Shown here: piece by piece, positions 6,895-10,347 of the stretch | Numbering within the stretch: the stretch's first letter is position 1 | Layout of the letters: every line of letters begins with the position of its first letter | Assembly (NCBI GenBank): GCA_938045435.1 | Contig: CALIBA010000016.1 | Location: forward strand, 1-10,347 | DNA: 10,347 nucleotides | Direction: 5' to 3' | DNA from: an uncultured Selenomonas sp. | GTDB taxonomy: Bacteria; Bacillota; Negativicutes; Selenomonadales; Selenomonadaceae | The notes under the pieces: model-generated | What the model saw: the letters and a program-made list of their open reading frames with translations, nothing else | Told to the model about the DNA's origin: nothing | Database searches by the model: none | Position numbers and translations under genes: made by a program

Positions 6895-7521
6895 TTGACC
6901 AGTGCAGAGCTGTTTGAAAAAGGCGGCCCGTTGATGTATCTTCTGCTCGTGTGTTCTCTTACGGTAGCAGCGATTGCAATTGATCGTTTCTTGCTTTACC
7001 GCCGCGCTTCCAATGGGGCGCGGGCACTGGAAACGAATGCGTCAGCGATGCTTCGCGGCAGACGCCTACATGAACTTGCGCCCGCTGTTGAGGGGCAGGA
7101 TAATATGGTGGCATATTTTATTCGAGCAGCTCTTGATGCCCGTGCAGCGGGTGAGGATGTCTCCATGGCGCTGGATGCGGTCTATGGAGAGGCGGCGATG
7201 CTTCTGCGCGCCCGTCTGAACTACCTTTCAATGATTGTGACACTTGCGCCGCTTTTGGGATTGCTCGGTACAATCTCGGGCATGATTCAGTCATTCAGTA
7301 TTTTTAATTTGCAGGCAGGGCAGCCAATGGCAATTACCGGGGGGATTGGAGAGGCACTCATCGCCACAGCAACAGGACTTTTTGTAGCGATATTTGCCTT
7401 GGTCGTACATACCTATTTTGCGCAGCGCATGGATATGATGCTGACACTTCTTGAAAAGACGATGAATACGCTGCTTGCAGGCTTTGCCGCAGCAGACGGA
7501 GGGCGTTCTCATGCGTCGTAA
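6895..7521 (+). CDS. exbB: ExbB / MotA-TolQ-ExbB proton channel family protein
   Basis: ExbB forms the pentameric inner-membrane scaffold of the Ton motor, which uses the proton gradient to drive TonB. From the TTG start the protein has 208 residues. Three membrane segments fit the family topology: about residues 12-33 (MYLLLVCSLTVAAIAI), 110-133 (YLSMIVTLAPLLGLLGTISGMI) and 152-174 (GEALIATATGLFVAIFALVV), with a cytoplasmic loop between the first two. LAPLLGLLGTISGMI and IGEALIATATGLFVAI are the diagnostic motifs. The TTG at 6895 was chosen because AGGAAGG (6879-6885) is nine bases upstream; the GTG at 6886 would leave almost no spacing and add only three residues. It is the first gene of the iron operon, about 90 bases after a strong promoter, and overlaps exbD by 11 bases. 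TolQ is the alternative name, but the neighbouring tonB and iron genes favour ExbB. Confidence 0.92.
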   Translation: MTSAELFEKGGPLMYLLLVCSLTVAAIAIDRFLLYRRASNGARALETNASAMLRGRRLHELAPAVEGQDNMVAYFIRAALDARAAGEDVSMALDAVYGEAAMLLRARLNYLSMIVTLAPLLGLLGTISGMIQSFSIFNLQAGQPMAITGGIGEALIATATGLFVAIFALVVHTYFAQRMDMMLTLLEKTMNTLLAGFAAADGGRSHAS

Positions 7522-7921
7522 TTTTCATGAGGTGCGTGATCCGCTCGTCATGATTATCCCCATGATTGATATTATGCTCTTTCTGCTCGTGTTTTTTATG
7601 CTCAGTACCATGTATATGGTCAATGCGAGTACGGTGCAGGTAAATCTCCCCCAGGCGGCGAGTGCACAGCAGGATACAAGGCCGCATATTGTCTCTATTA
7701 CAGTGACGGAGCGAGGAGAGATCCTGTTTGACCGTGACGATACACCGACAAAAGAACTGACGGTGCGCGTGAAAGAGCGACTGGCAGAGGATCCGGAAAC
7801 AGTATTTGTTGTGCGTGGCGATAAGAAAACAGATTATCAATACATCGTCTCTGTGTTTGATGCGCTCAAGGAAGCAGGGACGCGGCATGTGTCCATCGCA
7901 ACGGAGACGGGAGGGGTCTGA
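7511..7921 (+). CDS. exbD: ExbD / TolR family protein
   Basis: ExbD is the single-span partner of ExbB; its membrane aspartate carries protons and its periplasmic domain contacts TonB. The protein has 136 residues, normal for ExbD: a short basic N-terminus, one membrane helix at about 15-37 containing PMIDIMLFLLVFFML with the functional Asp20, and a periplasmic domain to the end (VNLPQA, ILFDRD, VVRGDKKTDYQYIVSVFDALKEAG), the usual TolR/ExbD fold. ATG 7511 has GGAGGG (7498-7503) seven bases upstream and lies inside the end of exbB, so the two subunits are probably made by coupled translation. The frame is open upstream to 7475 but that part only overlaps exbB. The stop codon shares one base with the tonB start (TGATG). 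Confidence 0.93.
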   Translation: MRRNFHEVRDPLVMIIPMIDIMLFLLVFFMLSTMYMVNASTVQVNLPQAASAQQDTRPHIVSITVTERGEILFDRDDTPTKELTVRVKERLAEDPETVFVVRGDKKTDYQYIVSVFDALKEAGTRHVSIATETGGV

Positions 7922-8580
7922 TGCATTATCAGACACATTGGCGGCTTGCTTTTTTGCTCGCGTTTTTCTTTCATCTGATTGTATGGCTCGTCTTGATGGT
8001 TGTGATTCCGCAGGTGTTTCAGGCAATGAAACCTCCCCCGGAGCAGACACCTATGGAATGGGTTGATATTGCAGAGGAGACGCCCATACCTGTGGAAGAA
8101 CCGCAGGAGCAGGAACCGGAGCCGCCGCCTCCCCCACCGCCGCCGGAGACAGAGGAACCCGAGGAGGTGGAGGCCGTCGTTGAAGCAGAGATTCCGGAGG
8201 AAGCCATCACAGAGATTCTTAAGGATGTCCAAGATATGAAGGACGATGCGGCGGAGGGTGCACCAAAGGTGCTTCGTTCCGGTGAAGGGAAACAGATGGG
8301 GCAGCCGGGCAAGATTCTCCATGCGGAACAGCCTCCCTTCGGGGTGATTGATTTTAAGGGACGCATTGCCGTATCTGCACACATTGGAAAAGACGGAAAA
8401 GTAATGAGTACACGTATTACGATCTCCTCCGGCAATCTGATTTACGACCGTATGGCACGCCGCATTGTCGAGACAAAGTGGAAATTTACGCCGGCTTCGG
8501 ATGTCAATGGAGAGCCGATGGAATCTGATATGCAGTGTCCGGTCTATTTCAACATGAAGCCGGCGCGTAAGATCAAATGA
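7921..8580 (+). CDS. tonB: TonB energy-transducing protein
   Basis: TonB spans the periplasm and transmits force from ExbB/ExbD to outer-membrane receptors. The protein has 219 residues and the standard three parts: an N-terminal membrane anchor (about 9-30, LAFLLAFFFHLIVWLVLMVV), a Pro/Glu-rich spacer (about 38-95, including eight consecutive prolines at 68-75 in acidic sequence), and a C-terminal TonB domain (about 148-217) with the family pattern GKVMSTRITISSG, YDRMARRIVETKWKFTPA and PVYFNMKP. The spacer is acidic (Glu-Pro) rather than the Lys-Pro/Glu-Pro mix of E. coli TonB. GGAGG at 7910-7914 lies six bases before ATG, and the start overlaps the exbD stop by one base. A TonB requires an outer membrane, so this gene is the main evidence for a diderm host. 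No receptor gene is in the window. Confidence 0.93.
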   Translation: MHYQTHWRLAFLLAFFFHLIVWLVLMVVIPQVFQAMKPPPEQTPMEWVDIAEETPIPVEEPQEQEPEPPPPPPPPETEEPEEVEAVVEAEIPEEAITEILKDVQDMKDDAAEGAPKVLRSGEGKQMGQPGKILHAEQPPFGVIDFKGRIAVSAHIGKDGKVMSTRITISSGNLIYDRMARRIVETKWKFTPASDVNGEPMESDMQCPVYFNMKPARKIK

Positions 8581-8615
8581 CAGATTTTGAGGAAAGGGAG
8601 GGCCGTATCAATAGA

Positions 8616-9809
8616 ATGAAGAAACTCCTAATGTGTATTGCAGCGCTGATCCTGCTGCTGCCAAAAGCGGCAGACGCGGCACAGACATGGCAGCAGATCC
8701 ACAACCGCATCGGCACAGAGATGCAGCAAGTCTATGCCATCTACAAGACGGGGGATGCAGAAGGGGCGAAGGATGCGGTTAATAATATCTACTACGGCAT
8801 CTATGAGAAGGATGGGCTTGAAAGCGCAGTCCGCAGCGGTATTTCAGCGAAAAGCGCAAATCTGACAGAATATCAGTTCTATACGCTCAAAAAGGCGATT
8901 CGTGCAGGAGCGCCCCAAGCAGAGATTGAAGCTGAGGGGGCAAAGCTTCTGGACATGATTCAAGCAGAGGTCACGACCCTTGAAACTGCGGGTGTGCAGT
9001 CGGGCGGTTGGGGCATGTTCCTCCAAGCGTTTCTCATCCTTTTGCGCGAAGGTGTGGAAGCAATCCTTGTGCTCGTTGGGATCATTGCCTATCTTGGACG
9101 TGCGGGACATGAAAAGGAACTCTCTACGGTCTATAACTGGGCGATTGCCGGCATTATCATGAGCTTTGTGACAGCATATCTTTTCGTTTCTGTGCTCGAT
9201 AATACCACAACAACCGGTTCCGGCCGCGAGATCATCGAAGGATGCACCGCACTCTTTGCCGTACTCGTGCTCCTTGGCACGTCGGCATGGATGGGTGGAA
9301 AGTCCAATGCGAAGGCATGGAAGGGATATATTGATAAACAAGTAAAGCTTACCCTTTCCACAGGGAAATCGCGTGCGCTTGGCATCGCGGTGTTTCTCGC
9401 CGTGTACCGTGAGGGTGCAGAAGTGATTCTGTTCTATCAGGCGCTCTTTAACAATGCTGTGGGCGATATAGATATGATCTGGGCTGGTTTTGTTGCTGCC
9501 TGTGCGGCACTTGCCCTCCTCTTTTTCCTTATGCAGCGGGGTGCACTGCGCATCCCCATCGGGCCATTCTTCAAAGTGACGAGTGCATTCATGTTTATTC
9601 TTGCGGTTACATTCCTTGGAGGTGGACTGAAGGAGTTGCAGGAAGCGGATGTCATTTCCACCTCTGTCATCGAGAGCATCCCTGTGCCGAGTATAGATTT
9701 GCTCGGACTTTATCCAACCTATGAAACCGTCGTGCCGCAGATTCTCTTAATTCTTGCGGCAGCAGCGATGGTATCATATAAAAAGCGGTCTGCTTCGGCA
9801 GAGGCTTGA
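8616..9809 (+). CDS. FTR1/EfeU-family iron permease with extracytoplasmic N-terminal domain
   Basis: FTR1-family permeases move iron across the inner membrane; the acidic residues of REXXE motifs take part in iron passage. From ATG 8616 the protein has 397 residues: a signal peptide (MKKLLMCIAALILLLP, cleavage likely near ADA-AQ, about residue 21), an approximately 110-residue helical extracytoplasmic domain, then about seven membrane helices. Both REXXE motifs are visible: REGVE (144-148) in the first helix and REGAE (265-269) in the fourth. ATG 8616 is preferred because it starts a normal signal peptide; AGGGAGGG ends 13 bases upstream, a slightly long spacing. The in-frame ATG at 8577 overlaps the tonB stop (ATGA) and would add 13 charged residues before the signal peptide, so coupled initiation there cannot be excluded. 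The following gene encodes a P19/Tp34-like protein, as in Campylobacter-type FTR1-P19 systems. Confidence 0.92.
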   Translation: MKKLLMCIAALILLLPKAADAAQTWQQIHNRIGTEMQQVYAIYKTGDAEGAKDAVNNIYYGIYEKDGLESAVRSGISAKSANLTEYQFYTLKKAIRAGAPQAEIEAEGAKLLDMIQAEVTTLETAGVQSGGWGMFLQAFLILLREGVEAILVLVGIIAYLGRAGHEKELSTVYNWAIAGIIMSFVTAYLFVSVLDNTTTTGSGREIIEGCTALFAVLVLLGTSAWMGGKSNAKAWKGYIDKQVKLTLSTGKSRALGIAVFLAVYREGAEVILFYQALFNNAVGDIDMIWAGFVAACAALALLFFLMQRGALRIPIGPFFKVTSAFMFILAVTFLGGGLKELQEADVISTSVIESIPVPSIDLLGLYPTYETVVPQILLILAAAAMVSYKKRSASAEA

Positions 9810-9814
9810 GTTGT

Positions 9815-9849
9815 TTTTCCTTGTTGATGAGGGAAAAGTATACACTTTT
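9815..9849 (+). promoter_or_regulatory. Two overlapping, mutually exclusive hairpins before the P19/Tp34-like gene
   Basis: Hairpin A pairs TTTTCCTT (9815-9822) with AGGGAAAA (9830-9837): 8 bp including one G-U, with a 7-base loop. Hairpin B pairs AAAAGT (9834-9839) with ACTTTT (9844-9849) around a 4-base loop and ends directly at the AAGGAGG ribosome site (9850-9856). The AAAA of 9834-9837 is needed by both, so they cannot form together. They may affect mRNA processing or translation between the permease and the binding protein. Neither has a proper terminator tail. Confidence 0.3.
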
Positions 9850-9864
9850 AAGGAGGATTTATCC

Positions 9865-10347
9865 ATGAAGAAATCCAATCTCAGCATGCTTAAAAAGGCG
9901 CTCGCAGTTGGCGCTATTGCGTTCTCCACATTTGCAATCAATGCGAATGTCAGTGAAGCGGCTTTCGAGGAGTTCCCGATTGGAGATGAGATCGAGGATA
10001 CGACAAACCATTTCAAGGTTGCACTCGTTTATTTCCAGCCGGTCACGATGGAGCCGGCCGGGATGAGCCTTCCCGCAGATCAGGCAGATATTCACATTGA
10101 AACGGATATTCATGCAACGGAAGGAAATGAATGCGGCTTTGGTGTAGGCGAGTGGATTCCCTATCTGACAGTACACTACAAGTTCACGAAGCGTGAGACG
10201 GGCGAGAGCATCGAGGGCGTATTTATGCCGATGAGTGCAGATGATGGTCCGCACTATGGTGCGAATGTCAAGATGCTCGGTGCAGGCACCTATGACTGTG
10301 AGTTCTCGATTGACAGCCCTGCGCGTCAGAACTATATGATTCATACA
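9865..10347 (+). CDS. P19/Tp34-family periplasmic iron/copper-binding protein (3' end outside window)
   Basis: Family members such as Campylobacter P19 and Treponema Tp34 are dimeric periplasmic metal-binding proteins linked to iron uptake with FTR1 permeases. 161 codons are visible and the frame is open at the window end; the family is usually about 180-200 residues, so little is missing. A signal peptide covers about residues 1-32 (basic start, ALAVGAIAFSTFAI core, cleavage near SEA-A or EAA-F). There is no lipobox Cys, so a soluble periplasmic protein is expected, like P19 and unlike lipoprotein Tp34. Family motifs: FQPVTMEPAGMSLP (57-70), ADIHIETDIHA (74-84), GVGEWIPYLTVHY (93-105), FMPMSADDGPHYGANVKM (120-137). 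Probable metal ligands lie among Met62, Glu63, His77, Met123 and His130. Two Cys (90 and 145) could form a disulphide. AAGGAGG lies eight bases before ATG. It follows the FTR1 gene by 55 bases, in the same operon. Confidence 0.9.
   Translation, partial: MKKSNLSMLKKALAVGAIAFSTFAINANVSEAAFEEFPIGDEIEDTTNHFKVALVYFQPVTMEPAGMSLPADQADIHIETDIHATEGNECGFGVGEWIPYLTVHYKFTKRETGESIEGVFMPMSADDGPHYGANVKMLGAGTYDCEFSIDSPARQNYMIHT

Noticed and set aside
7358..8050. 230-codon open frame on the minus strand across exbB, exbD and tonB
   Set aside because: It runs antisense to three genes with strong family motifs and shows no domain of its own.
8127..8150. Polyproline-coding stretch in tonB as a microsatellite or phase-variable repeat
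   Set aside because: The eight proline codons mix CCG, CCT, CCC and CCA and do not form a uniform DNA repeat prone to slippage.
9859..10344. 161-codon open frame on the minus strand at the window end
   Set aside because: It is antisense to the P19/Tp34-like gene, whose signal peptide, ribosome site and family motifs are convincing.

Overview
The window looks like chromosome from a diderm Firmicute of the Negativicutes (Selenomonas, Centipeda or Mitsuokella type). This is inferred from gene content, not from a database match. The vitamin and tRNA genes have Firmicute-type order and sequence (birA, then coaX, then dusB). The same window carries a complete ExbB-ExbD-TonB energiser, which only makes sense in a cell with an outer membrane. 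All recognisable genes lie on the plus strand. I see no mobile elements, tRNA or rRNA genes, or CRISPR arrays.

Layout. (1) Positions 3-1022 hold the 3' part of a surface-glycan gene: a glycosyltransferase remnant fused to a class I SAM methyltransferase. It ends at a strong intrinsic terminator (1062-1098) whose loop contains a perfect TATAAT. (2) Positions 1118-5342 hold a probable operon of birA (biotin ligase/repressor), coaX (type III pantothenate kinase), dusB (tRNA-dihydrouridine synthase) and an M18-family aminopeptidase. coaX and dusB overlap by four bases. (3) Positions 5525-6715 hold a stand-alone class I/II PLP aminotransferase, with a hairpin and an alternative in-frame start upstream. 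(4) An AT-rich control region at 6716-6894 carries a near-consensus promoter (TTGACA, 17 bp, TATACT) and two Fur-box-like elements exactly 52 bp apart. (5) Positions 6895 to the window end hold an iron-uptake operon: exbB, exbD, tonB, an FTR1-family iron permease with two REXXE motifs, and the start of a P19/Tp34-family periplasmic iron/copper-binding protein that runs off the end.

How the genes work together. ExbB/ExbD use the proton gradient of the inner membrane to drive TonB, which powers import through an outer-membrane receptor not present here. The P19/Tp34-like protein would bind the metal in the periplasm and FTR1 would carry iron through the inner membrane. The window therefore seems to hold both the outer- and inner-membrane steps of iron import as one transcription unit, probably under Fur control. 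The biotin, CoA, tRNA and peptidase genes are housekeeping. The most interesting regions are the repeated operator in front of the iron operon, the combination of TonB and FTR1/P19 genes, and the promoter-like element inside the terminator upstream of birA.
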